From Oscillospiraceae bacterium (GTDB lineage Bacteria; Bacillota_A; Clostridia; Oscillospirales; Oscillospiraceae), in contig JAFQUA010000050.1 of the NCBI GenBank assembly GCA_017408725.1, forward strand, positions 1 to 45,607: a stretch of DNA of 45,607 bases. The letters are read 5' to 3'. A program made the position numbers and the translations under genes. The notes beneath the pieces were generated by a model. The model had not been told where the DNA came from. It did no database searches and saw nothing but the letters and a program-made list of their open reading frames with translations. Shown in pieces: positions 10,109-19,025 of this stretch. How positions within the stretch are numbered: the stretch's first letter is position 1; every line of letters starts with the position of its first letter.

Positions 10109-11189
10109 ATGATTTTTGTGTTTCTTTGACCACATCCAGAACAATTTGCTGCATTTGCTCCCACTTGCGTTTCATATCAGCAGCAAGGGCAAACTGGGTT
10201 CGGGCGCGGATCAGATTGTGCTCCGGGTAGGCTGTCTTAAAGTAGATGTCGCCGTCCAGATAATCCTTCAGGAACCGGACACCTGTCTCCATTGTAATGG
10301 TCAGCGCACCAAGCGCCAGATTTTCGATCTCCACATCCGACAGCGTGGTTGCCGCCTCCAGGTATCCTTTGGTATACACCCGAAACCTGTTCAGATCCAG
10401 CTTCATCCTGGAAGCATCCGGCTCATCCTCTGCCGCGGTTCCAGCCCCAAAACGAATCGAGTCGCCAAAATCATGGACACTAAGTCCAGGCATAACGGTA
10501 TCCATATCCAGAACACAAAGACTCTTTCTGGTCTGCTTATCCAGCAGGACGTTATTGAGCTTGGTATCGTTATGGGTGATACGGAGGGGGATTGTGCCAT
10601 TTTCCCGCATTTTCTGCAAAATACTGCACTGTGCCTCCTGCTCCAGTGCGAAGTTAATCTCCTCCTGCACACTGGCAACCCGACCAACATTATCCGCCTT
10701 GATAGATTCCTTCAGCTGCCGGTAGCGATCCACCGTGTTATGAAATTCCGGGATTGTTTCATACAATGTTTCTGCGGGAAAGTTCGCCAGCTGACTCTGA
10801 AATCTGCCGAATGCCAACGCGCTTTGGTAGAAGTCTTCGTCACTCTCCGGTGCATCCAAACAGAATCCACCCACAAAATTGTACATTCTCCAGAATTCTC
10901 CCTCCGGATCCCGGTGGCAGTAGTTGCCCTGCAGAGTGGGAATGAAGTGTAACACCATTCTGGGATCCGCCACCCGTTGACGGATATAGTTCGTGACAGC
11001 ACTGGCGTTGCTCATAACCTTCATAGGATCCTTAAAAACATATTTATTGATCTTTTGCAGAATATACTCTTTTCCCGTATCTGTTGTCACCTTAAAGGTG
11101 CTATTGATATGTCCGTGACCAAAGTTTATGCAAGAAACCGGCTGTCCGCTGATGCGAAACGCATAGGCTACCTTCTCTATATGCATCAT
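10107..11189 (-). CDS. NahK-like N-acetylhexosamine 1-kinase (phosphotransferase enzyme family)
   Basis: This 360-residue APH/choline-kinase-fold protein has the hallmarks of NahK, the bifidobacterial kinase that phosphorylates GlcNAc and GalNAc at C1. Visible are FGHGHINSTFKV (nucleotide-binding loop), EYILQKIN (Lys region), ITHNDTKLNNVLLD (catalytic HxDxxxxN loop) and VLDMDTVMPG (metal-binding Asp), followed by FGDSIRFGAGTAAEDE, GVRFLKDYLDGD and YPEHNLIRARTQ. The ATG at 11189 follows AAGGAGT by 4-5 nt; a second ATG directly after it could also serve, and the frame is open a little further upstream without an RBS. It appears monocistronic, with its own promoter. A paralogous kinase domain is found at 40775-42493. 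Substrate is inferred from family resemblance only. Confidence 0.8.
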   Translation of the reverse strand: MMHIEKVAYAFRISGQPVSCINFGHGHINSTFKVTTDTGKEYILQKINKYVFKDPMKVMSNASAVTNYIRQRVADPRMVLHFIPTLQGNYCHRDPEGEFWRMYNFVGGFCLDAPESDEDFYQSALAFGRFQSQLANFPAETLYETIPEFHNTVDRYRQLKESIKADNVGRVASVQEEINFALEQEAQCSILQKMRENGTIPLRITHNDTKLNNVLLDKQTRKSLCVLDMDTVMPGLSVHDFGDSIRFGAGTAAEDEPDASRMKLDLNRFRVYTKGYLEAATTLSDVEIENLALGALTITMETGVRFLKDYLDGDIYFKTAYPEHNLIRARTQFALAADMKRKWEQMQQIVLDVVKETQKS

Positions 11190-11235
11190 GTGCACTCCTT
11201 TTCTTTTGCCAAACACAAATATGTGCTTTCTTTGC

Positions 11236-11264
11236 AGTATATCATACTTTTCAGTATTTTTCCA
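11236..11264 (-). promoter_or_regulatory. Probable promoter of the NahK-like kinase with an inverted repeat in the spacer
   Basis: On the minus strand TGGAAA (11264-11259), 17 bp and TATACT (11241-11236). The -35 matches only 4 of 6 positions. The spacer contains ATACT/AGTAT arms (11244-11248 / 11253-11257) that could be a repressor site. Confidence 0.45.
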
Positions 11265-11298
11265 GCTTTTTTATAATCTTTGCGTTTATTAAAAACAA

Positions 11299-11323
11299 CC
11301 GCGGGGTTTGAACTGCCCCGCGG
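11299..11323 (-). terminator. Terminator of the zinc-ribbon membrane protein gene
   Basis: An 8-bp G+C-rich stem (11299-11306 / 11316-11323) is followed on the minus strand by TTGTTTTTA. It separates this gene from the kinase gene downstream. Confidence 0.8.
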
Positions 11324-11331
11324 GTTTCGTT

Positions 11332-11745
11332 TTAAGATTTTCTGACAAACCGCTCCCGGCACTTGGGGCAGGTGATGGCAATTTTGCCTTTTCCTTTGGG
11401 CACCCGCACCGGCTGACGGCACTTCGGACAGCTAAAATACTTATACTCCCGGTCCTTGATCCGGTCCAGAAACAGCAAAAACCGCCGGTTTTCCTGATAC
11501 CGCTTATAGGTATTTCGGGAAAAGGTACGCCCCAGAGCCCAGAACAGCAGCACATAGGAAAGCAGACTCAGTACCAGATCCACAACCACCCACGGGATCA
11601 GCATGGTCAGCAGGCAGACAATGACACCTGCGCCCAGAATATACGTATTCAGTTTGTCCGTTCCGTAGCGGCCCATCATAAACCGCCGGAATCCGGAGGA
11701 CATTTTCGTGCCCAGCTGCCGGAACCAACCGCCAATACCGTTCAT
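11332..11745 (-). CDS. Small membrane protein with C-terminal zinc ribbon
   Basis: This 137-residue protein of unknown function has a short basic N-terminus, two closely spaced hydrophobic segments (about residues 33-72, including YILGAGVIVCLLTMLIPWVV), a basic stretch (RNTYKRYQENRR) and a C-terminal zinc ribbon with two CPKC knuckles (CPKCRQPVRV and CPKCRERF) 18-20 residues apart. The topology suggests a membrane anchor with a cytoplasmic zinc ribbon. AAAGGTG precedes the ATG by about 8 nt. It is flanked by its own terminator and by the pta promoter on the other strand, so it is probably monocistronic. I do not recognise a characterised homologue. Confidence 0.8.
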   Translation of the reverse strand: MNGIGGWFRQLGTKMSSGFRRFMMGRYGTDKLNTYILGAGVIVCLLTMLIPWVVVDLVLSLLSYVLLFWALGRTFSRNTYKRYQENRRFLLFLDRIKDREYKYFSCPKCRQPVRVPKGKGKIAITCPKCRERFVRKS

Positions 11746-11876
11746 CGTACAATCACCTTTTGGTTAAGATAGTATCATTATATTGCAAAAAAACAGGATT
11801 TCAACCGCAAGAGGCCAATGTTTACGGATTGTTTAATTTTCTCTTACTGCTGTAGAAAATAAACTTTTGAAAACAG

Positions 11877-11905
11877 TTGCACACGGGAAAAGGTTATAGT
11901 ATAAT
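11877..11905 (+). promoter_or_regulatory. Sigma-A promoter of pta
   Basis: TTGCAC (11877-11882), 17 bp, TATAAT (11900-11905). The GGAGG at 11941-11945 is 10 nt before the chosen ATG at 11956. Confidence 0.8.
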
Positions 11906-11955
11906 TAAGCTGTAAAAATACGGGCATAGACCCGAAATTTGGAGGAATGATTATC

Positions 11956-12954
11956 ATGTTTCAGGCAATGATCGAAACTTTGAAGGCTAATCCCCGCAAG
12001 ATCGTCTTCACCGAGGGCCACGATGCCCGTATTCTGGAAGCAACCGCCCGTCTGGTCGAAGGTGGCTTCCTGACCCCCATTCTGGTTGGCAACGTTGAGA
12101 CCGTTAAGGCTAACGCTGCCGCCGGCGGCTTCAACATTGAGGGGGTTGAGATTCTGGATCCTCTTACTTACGAAGGCATGGACGCCATGGTCGAGAAGAT
12201 GGTGGAACTGCGCAAGGGCAAGATGAGCGCTGACGAGTGCCGCGCTGCTCTGTCTAAGGGCAACTACTTCGGCACCATGCTGGTGAAGATGGGTTATGCT
12301 GACGCTCTGCTGGGCGGCGCTACCTACTCCACCGCTGATACCGTCCGTCCCGCTCTGCAGCTGGTCAAGACCAAGAAGGGCGCCAATCTGGTTTCTTCCT
12401 GCTTCATCATGGTTCGCGGCGAAGAGAAGCTGGCGATGGGTGACTGCGCCATCAACCTGAGCTATGAGGACAGCGTGGACAAGGAAGGCAATGTGACCGT
12501 TTCCGCAGCCCGCAAGCTGGCCGAGGTTGCTGTCGAGACCGCCAATACCGCCAAGGTATTCGGCATCGAGCCCAAAGTCGCTATGCTGAGCTTCTCCACC
12601 AACGGTTCCGGCAAGGGCGGCACTGTAAAGCTTTCCAACGAGGCTACCAAGGTTGCCAAGGAGATGGCTCCCGATCTGATGATCGACGGTGAGATGCAGT
12701 TCGACGCAGCTGTCGCTCCCGAGGTCGGCCAGCTGAAGTTCCCCGGCTCTCCCGTTGCCGGCTACGCCAACACCTTCATCTTCCCCACCATCGAAGCCGG
12801 CAACATCGGCTACAAGATCGCCCAGCGTCTGGGCGGCTTTGAAGCTTACGGCCCCATCCTGCAGGGTCTGGCTGCTCCCATCAACGACCTGTCCCGTGGC
12901 TGCAACGCCGATGAGGTCTACAAAATGGCCATCATCACCTGCGCAATGGTGTAA
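11956..12954 (+). CDS. pta: Phosphate acetyltransferase
   Basis: Pta interconverts acetyl-CoA and acetyl phosphate, the first step of acetate formation with substrate-level ATP gain in fermenters. The 332-residue protein is the short, single-domain form typical of Firmicutes. Recognisable stretches are KIVFTEGHDARILEA, GGATYSTADTVRPALQ, VAMLSFSTNGSGKG, DGEMQFDAA and GYANTFIFPTIEAGNIGYKIAQR. I start at the ATG at 11956 because GGAGG is 10 nt upstream; the in-frame ATG at 11947 would leave only 1 nt. Codon use is highly optimised, pointing to strong expression. No ackA is adjacent, so acetate kinase must be encoded elsewhere. A very long hairpin follows the stop codon. Confidence 0.95.
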   Translation: MFQAMIETLKANPRKIVFTEGHDARILEATARLVEGGFLTPILVGNVETVKANAAAGGFNIEGVEILDPLTYEGMDAMVEKMVELRKGKMSADECRAALSKGNYFGTMLVKMGYADALLGGATYSTADTVRPALQLVKTKKGANLVSSCFIMVRGEEKLAMGDCAINLSYEDSVDKEGNVTVSAARKLAEVAVETANTAKVFGIEPKVAMLSFSTNGSGKGGTVKLSNEATKVAKEMAPDLMIDGEMQFDAAVAPEVGQLKFPGSPVAGYANTFIFPTIEAGNIGYKIAQRLGGFEAYGPILQGLAAPINDLSRGCNADEVYKMAIITCAMV

Positions 12955-12959
12955 TTCAA

Positions 12960-13008
12960 ACTCCATAACAAAGCTGCCGCCCGATGGGCGGCAGCTTTGT
13001 TATGGAGT
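12960..13008 (+). terminator. Long perfect hairpin after pta, probable terminator
   Basis: A perfect 23-bp inverted repeat (12960-12982 / 12986-13008) with a 3-nt loop begins 5 nt after the pta stop. The U-rich part lies inside the descending arm (CTTTGTTAT) rather than after it, so it may act as a terminator, as an mRNA-stabilising 3' structure, or both. Confidence 0.65.
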
Positions 13009-13012
13009 TCTG

Positions 13013-13028
13013 TAAATGATCGTTTATG
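13013..13028. repeat. Solo copy of the MITE end sequence
   Basis: TAAATGATCGTTTATG is identical over 16 nt to the left end of the element at 3976-3991, but no second end or hairpin body follows. It lies directly after the pta hairpin. It may be a relic of an excised or degraded copy, or a short site in its own right. Confidence 0.5.
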
Positions 13029-13122
13029 AAATTATAGCACACCCGGTTTTTAAACTCAAGGTAGCTATCCCAAGTTAAAGAACAATTCAGCACAAAATAC
13101 ATACAAAAAGGCACTTTTGGGG

Positions 13123-13151
13123 TTGACATTCCACTCTTTTGCGCATAAACT
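13123..13151 (+). promoter_or_regulatory. Sigma-A promoter of the MgtC-family gene
   Basis: A consensus TTGACA (13123-13128), 17 bp and TAAACT (13146-13151) are followed by a short leader and GGAGGG at 13175-13180. Confidence 0.75.
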
Positions 13152-13187
13152 GTATCGATATAAAAGACTTAATTGGAGGGTATGCAT

Positions 13188-13859
13188 ATGGAATTGCGGG
13201 AAGTGACATATCTTGCTGTTGTTTTGCGAATTGTAATGGCTGTGATTTTCGGCGGTGTCATCGGTCTGGAGCGGGGATTGAAAAACCGCCCTGCCGGTAT
13301 GCGTACCTATATGCTGGTCTGCGTTGGCGCCTGCCTTATTATGTTAACCAACCAATATCTGTTTCAGGTCACACAAGCCGGTGACCCCATGCGTCTGGGT
13401 GCGCAGGTGGTCAGCGGCATTGGTTTTTTGGGTGCCGGCACCATCATCGTAACTAAGCATAATCAGATCAAAGGTCTGACTACAGCAGCAGGCCTGTGGG
13501 CATCGGCCGGTGTGGGTCTTGCTTTGGGCGTGGGTTTTTACGAAGCTGCCGTAGTTGCCGGTTTTGCAGTATTCTCCGTCTTGACGCTGCTTCAGCGTAT
13601 GGATAACCGACTGCACCGCAATACCAGATTTTTGGAAGTGTACATAGAATTTACCGATAAGACCAGCATTGGTGAGCTGATGCGCAGCATTCGGGAGCTA
13701 AACTTTGAGATCACCTCCATGCAGATGGAAAACACCATTCCCGAGGATGGCAGCCGGGCACTCATTGCTGCTCTGAAAGCACAAAAGCGGAGCGATCACG
13801 CCAAGCTTCTGGAAAAGATACGCAAAATTGAGGGTATTGTTTATTTGGAAGAACTGTAA
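13188..13859 (+). CDS. MgtC/SapB family membrane protein
   Basis: This 223-residue protein has four to five hydrophobic segments in the first ~135 residues and a C-terminal cytoplasmic domain of about 80 residues. Family marks are FGGVIGLERGLKNRPAGMRT, VVSGIGFLGAGTIIV and GLTTAAGLWASAGVGLA. MgtC proteins are known for survival at low magnesium and modulation of F-type ATPase in some pathogens; SapB-like members in commensals have no settled role. The start is the ATG at 13188, 7 nt after GGAGGG; earlier in-frame TTG and ATG codons are too close to or inside the ribosome-binding site. It is monocistronic, bounded by a TTGACA promoter and a hairpin terminator, and directly precedes the glycan operon. 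Confidence 0.88.
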   Translation: MELREVTYLAVVLRIVMAVIFGGVIGLERGLKNRPAGMRTYMLVCVGACLIMLTNQYLFQVTQAGDPMRLGAQVVSGIGFLGAGTIIVTKHNQIKGLTTAAGLWASAGVGLALGVGFYEAAVVAGFAVFSVLTLLQRMDNRLHRNTRFLEVYIEFTDKTSIGELMRSIRELNFEITSMQMENTIPEDGSRALIAALKAQKRSDHAKLLEKIRKIEGIVYLEEL

Positions 13860-13892
13860 AAACGAGGGCGAAATAGCCCTCGTTTCATTTTT
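13860..13892 (+). terminator. Terminator after the MgtC-family gene
   Basis: A 10-bp stem (13860-13869 / 13876-13885) with loop GAAATA is followed by CATTTTT. It isolates the glycan operon from the upstream gene. Confidence 0.85.
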
Positions 13893-13979
13893 GTAAAACG
13901 AGAAAACCTTCGCCTTTTAGCACAATCCTGCCATTTCCTTTTTTTAATATGTATTGGCAGTGTTATCTGAATTTACCAC

Positions 13980-14008
13980 TTGCCATTCACGGCATGTTGT
14001 GATATTAT
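13980..14008 (+). promoter_or_regulatory. Promoter of the surface-glycan operon
   Basis: TTGCCA (13980-13985), 17 bp, TATTAT (14003-14008), giving a leader of about 60-70 nt. The -35 overlaps an inverted repeat TGCC-N6-GGCA (13981-13994). Further TGGCA and TGCCA half-sites lie upstream at exact 26-bp steps (13955 and 13929). No other plausible promoter is visible before the first gene. Confidence 0.65.
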
Positions 14009-14076
14009 ATATTAAAGTTGGATAGTTATGCCTATTTTTAGCCAACAGCTATTCTTTCGCAATTTCTTATTAGGAT

Positions 14077-15974
14077 GTGACCCCGTTGTCCCGTTTTCAA
14101 CCCCCGCGCACGGTCAGCGATATGGCGCGTCGTGTCATCTTGCTGAACATTTTGGATACTTTTTGCATTTTTTGCGCCTTCTTTTCCGGTCTTTGGTTAA
14201 GTTTTGAATTCCGCTTTGCCGCAATACCGATTTCCTATCTGCAGGATTACCTGCGTTTTTCAGTTGTTTGGTGTTTTCTCACCGTCTTTATTTTCTCGCT
14301 GTTTGGTCTGTACCGCAGTATCTGGCGCTTTGCCAGTGTGGACGAGCTTCTGCGGACCATAGGCGCATTTCTGGTTCTTACGCTGTGCCTTTCCGGCTAT
14401 CTGCTGCTGGGCTATCGTGTAATGCCCTATTCTTTCTATATTCTGGGCTGCGTTTTTCAGTTTTTGTGCGCTGTTGCGATCCGCTTCGGTTACCGGTTGG
14501 CCCGGGGCTTGCGGATCTATTTGGAGCAGTTTATCCCCAGCAAAGATACCGAACGCATCATGATCATCGGCGCAGGCGATGCCGGCCGTATGCTGGTAAA
14601 CGAAGCAGAAACCAGCCGGCATATTAAAGGCAGAGTCGTCTGTGTGATAGACGACAACCCCTGTAAGCTTCACAAGCGGCTGTGCGGTGTTCCCATCGTA
14701 GGCAACCGCCACAGAATTCCAAAGGCCGTTAAGGAATACGGCATCGACCGCATTCTTTTTGCCATTCCCACCGCTGCGCCCTCCGTCCGCAAGGAGATTC
14801 TTGATATCTGTGCCACTACCGGCTGTAAGGTTCAGGTACTCCCCGGAATTTTCCAGCTGGTAAACGAGGATGTCAGCATCAGCAAGCTGCGGGATGTGGA
14901 CCCCCAGGATCTGCTGGGCCGTGATCCCATCAAGGTCAACATGGACGAAATCTTTGCCTATATTTCCGGCAAGGTGGTCCTGGTCACCGGTGGCGGCGGC
15001 AGTATCGGCAGCGAGCTGTGCCGGCAGATCGCCAAAGCCAAACCCAAGCAGCTGATTATCTTTGAGATCTATGAGAACAACGCCTACGATATTCAGATGG
15101 AGCTGCAGCGCGCTTGCCCTGAGCTGAATTTGGAAGTGCTCATCGGCTCTGTCCGCAATACCGGGCGGCTGGATGATGTGATGGGCAAATACCGGCCGGA
15201 TCTGGTGTTCCATGCCGCTGCCCACAAGCATGTCCCCCTGATGGAGGACAGCCCCAACGAAGCCATCAAGAACAATGTTTTTGGCACCTATAAAACCGCA
15301 CTGGCCGCTGCCAAATACGGTGTCAAGCGTTTTGTGCTGATCTCCACAGACAAGGCCGTCAACCCCACCAACATCATGGGTGCCAGCAAGCGGCTGTGCG
15401 AAATGGTGGTTCAGATGATGAACCGCAAAGCCGAAACCGAGTTCGTGGCAGTACGCTTTGGCAATGTACTGGGCTCTAACGGTTCGGTAATCCCCTTGTT
15501 CAAAAAGCAAATTGCCGAAGGCGGCCCTGTTACGGTTACCCACCCCGACATTATCCGCTATTTTATGACCATTCCGGAAGCCGTCTCACTAGTGCTGCAG
15601 GCAGGCTACTACGCCAAGGGCGGCGAGATCTTCGTGCTGGATATGGGCGAGCCCGTTAAGATCGATACCATGGCACGGAATCTGATCCGGCTTTCCGGTT
15701 ATGAGCCGGATGTGGATATTAAGGTGGAATATTCCGGTCTGCGCCCCGGCGAAAAGCTTTACGAAGAACTTCTCATGAAAGAAGAGGGAATGCAGAGCAC
15801 GGACAATAAACTGATCCACATCGGTAAGCCTATTGAAATGGATGATAACCTGTTCCGGCAGCAGCTGACCCAACTGGATACAGCCAGCCGTTCAGAACTC
15901 ACCGACATCAAAAAACTCGTGGCAGAAATCGTGCCAACCTATCAGCTAAAACCCCAAATACAAGAGTGTGCATT

Positions 15975-15978
<4 letters not shown>
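14077..15978 (+). CDS. Membrane-bound UDP-GlcNAc 4,6-dehydratase, PglF/WbpM/CapD family
   Basis: The enzyme converts UDP-GlcNAc to a UDP-4-keto-6-deoxy-HexNAc, the substrate of the adjacent aminotransferase. The 633 residues are the long form: four membrane helices (about residues 15-150), a CoA-binding-like Rossmann domain ([14 protein letters not shown] near 165), and a C-terminal SDR domain starting with [17 protein letters not shown] near residue 305. The catalytic region reads [17 protein letters not shown]: Met replaces the usual SDR tyrosine, as is typical of this family. Start uncertain: GTG at 14077, TTG at 14086 (5 nt after GGATGTGA, perhaps the better choice) or ATG at 14122. It is the first gene of the operon; its stop overlaps the next start as ATGA. 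Confidence 0.92.
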
Positions 15979-17207
<1,229 letters not shown>

Positions 17208-17226
17208 AACATAAGGAGAGAAGACA

Positions 17227-17832
17227 ATGTACGCAAAATGCTTTAAGCGTGTCCTTGATTTCATACTGTCCCTGTGTGCGCTGATGGTGCTTTCGCCGGT
17301 GCTGCTGATCCTTACCGTACTTGGCGCCATCAAGATGAAAGGAAACCCTTTCTTCACCCAGCTGCGCCCGGGCAAGGACGAGAAGATCTTCAAGCTGATC
17401 AAATTCCGTACCATGACCTGCGAAACCGACGAAAACGGCGATCCTCTGCCGGATGAAGTCCGCCTGACCAAATATGGAAAAATTTTGCGCTCTACCTCTC
17501 TGGATGAACTGCCGGAACTGATCAACATTCTGGTTGGCGACATGTCCATCGTCGGCCCCCGGCCCTTGCTGGTGCAGTATTTACCCCTGTATAGCCAGGA
17601 ACAGCGGCGGCGCCACAGTGTCAGACCCGGTCTCACGGGCCTGGCGCAGGTGAGTGGGCGCAACAGCATCTCCTGGACGGAGCGTTTTCGCTACGATGTC
17701 ACATATGTAGACAACATCACATTCTGGGGTGATGTAAAGATCCTTTTTATGACAGTCAAGAAAGTCCTTGTACGTGACGGGATCAGTTCCGCCACATCCG
17801 AAACCATGGAAGATTTCAGCGGAGTGAATTGA
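17227..17832 (+). CDS. Initiating phosphoglycosyltransferase (PglC-type, bacterial sugar transferase)
   Basis: This 201-residue monotopic phosphoglycosyltransferase transfers a sugar-1-phosphate from a UDP-sugar to undecaprenyl phosphate, starting the repeat unit on the inner face of the membrane. One N-terminal re-entrant hydrophobic segment (residues about 12-34) precedes the soluble core. Core motifs are KIFKLIKFRTM, STSLDELPELINIL (the DE pair at the active site), DMSIVGPRPLL and RPGLTGLAQVSGRN. The length equals that of minimal PglC/WcfS-type enzymes, lacking the extra membrane helices of WbaP. AAGGAG precedes the ATG by about 9 nt. Its position behind dehydratase and aminotransferase suggests that the amino sugar is the first residue on the lipid carrier. 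Confidence 0.93.
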   Translation: MYAKCFKRVLDFILSLCALMVLSPVLLILTVLGAIKMKGNPFFTQLRPGKDEKIFKLIKFRTMTCETDENGDPLPDEVRLTKYGKILRSTSLDELPELINILVGDMSIVGPRPLLVQYLPLYSQEQRRRHSVRPGLTGLAQVSGRNSISWTERFRYDVTYVDNITFWGDVKILFMTVKKVLVRDGISSATSETMEDFSGVN

Positions 17833-17843
17833 GGAAACGAAAG

Positions 17844-19025
17844 ATGGCGATGAAGACACCGTATTATGTTATCGATCAAAAAGAGTTAGATGATAACTTC
17901 CATAAGCTGAAGCATGCGCTGGACACCCATTGGGGAAACAGCATCATCGGCTATTCCTACAAAACCAACGCTCTGCCCTGGGTGATCTCTCACTTTGATG
18001 CCCTAGGCTGCTACGCCGAGGTTGTATCCGAGGATGAGTACAATCTGGCCAAGTACATTGGTGTAGCAAAGGACCGAATCATCTATAACGGACCCATCAA
18101 GACAAAAGAGACATTTTTGGAAGCCCTAGCCAATGGCTGTATTGTTAACATCGATTCCCAGCGGGAGCTGGACTGGCTGAGCGACGCCGAAACAAAAGTC
18201 GGCAAAATCGGCCTGCGTGTTAACTTCGATATTGAAAAAAGCTGTCCCGGGCAATCTCAGTGCGCCGAAGAAGGCGGCAGATTCGGTTTCTGCTACGAAA
18301 ACGGAGAATTTGAAAAAGCCCTCCGGAAATTGGAGACACAGGGCTTTAAGATTTCCGGTCTTCATCTGCACACCAGTTCCAAAAGCAGAGGGCTGGACAT
18401 CTACCGGGCAATTGCGGAGACGGCCTGCTGCATCGCAGATAAATACGATCTTCAATTGGACTATGTAGATGTGGGCGGCGGCTTTTTCGGTGGCCTGCCC
18501 ACCAAACCGCAATTTGCCGATTACATTGCTTTGATGGCAGATATTTTGAAGGGCAAATTCGACCCTCAAAGCACAATGCTGATCGTGGAACCGGGAATGG
18601 CTGTAATTGGCGCGCCTGTAAAGTATGTCACGACAGTTATTGATATAAAAGACACAGAATATAACCGTTTTGTGATCACAGACGGCTCGCGAACCAATAT
18701 TGATCCCCTCATGACCAAGAGCGGCTATTTCCATCATTATGTACGCCAAAAAGAAACTCAAAACCTGCCCAAACAGGTTGTTTGCGGCTACACCTGCATG
18801 GAGCATGACCGCCTTTTCACAGCCAAAGACGAGCCTGCGCTGTGTGTGGGCGATCAGATCATTTACGAAAAGGTTGGAGCCTACACCATGTGCCTGACCC
18901 CTTTGTTTATCAAGTATTTTCCTGATGTATATGTAAACGACGGACAGACCTTGCAGAAGATAAGAAACGCCTGGTCCCCGGAGGAATATGTACAGAAATC
19001 TATCTATAGAGGAATGGAATTATGA
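17844..19025 (+). CDS. PLP-dependent decarboxylase, fold type III (ornithine/diaminopimelate decarboxylase family)
   Basis: This 393-residue enzyme has an alanine-racemase-type barrel with the PLP lysine in GYSYKTNALP near the N-terminus, HLHTSSKSRG, the phosphate-binding glycine run VDVGGGFFGG, VEPGMAVIG, and a C-terminal beta domain with CMEHDRLF, matching the C-x-E-x-D active-site region of DAP and ornithine decarboxylases. It would decarboxylate an amino acid to an amine (or meso-DAP to lysine); substrate unknown. The start is the ATG at 17844, 6-9 nt after GAGGAAA; the TTG at 17829 overlaps the upstream stop. It overlaps the next, ATP-grasp, gene by ATGA. It is not a standard glycan gene, and its place in the operon suggests a role in glycan modification. 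Confidence 0.85.
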   Translation: MAMKTPYYVIDQKELDDNFHKLKHALDTHWGNSIIGYSYKTNALPWVISHFDALGCYAEVVSEDEYNLAKYIGVAKDRIIYNGPIKTKETFLEALANGCIVNIDSQRELDWLSDAETKVGKIGLRVNFDIEKSCPGQSQCAEEGGRFGFCYENGEFEKALRKLETQGFKISGLHLHTSSKSRGLDIYRAIAETACCIADKYDLQLDYVDVGGGFFGGLPTKPQFADYIALMADILKGKFDPQSTMLIVEPGMAVIGAPVKYVTTVIDIKDTEYNRFVITDGSRTNIDPLMTKSGYFHHYVRQKETQNLPKQVVCGYTCMEHDRLFTAKDEPALCVGDQIIYEKVGAYTMCLTPLFIKYFPDVYVNDGQTLQKIRNAWSPEEYVQKSIYRGMEL

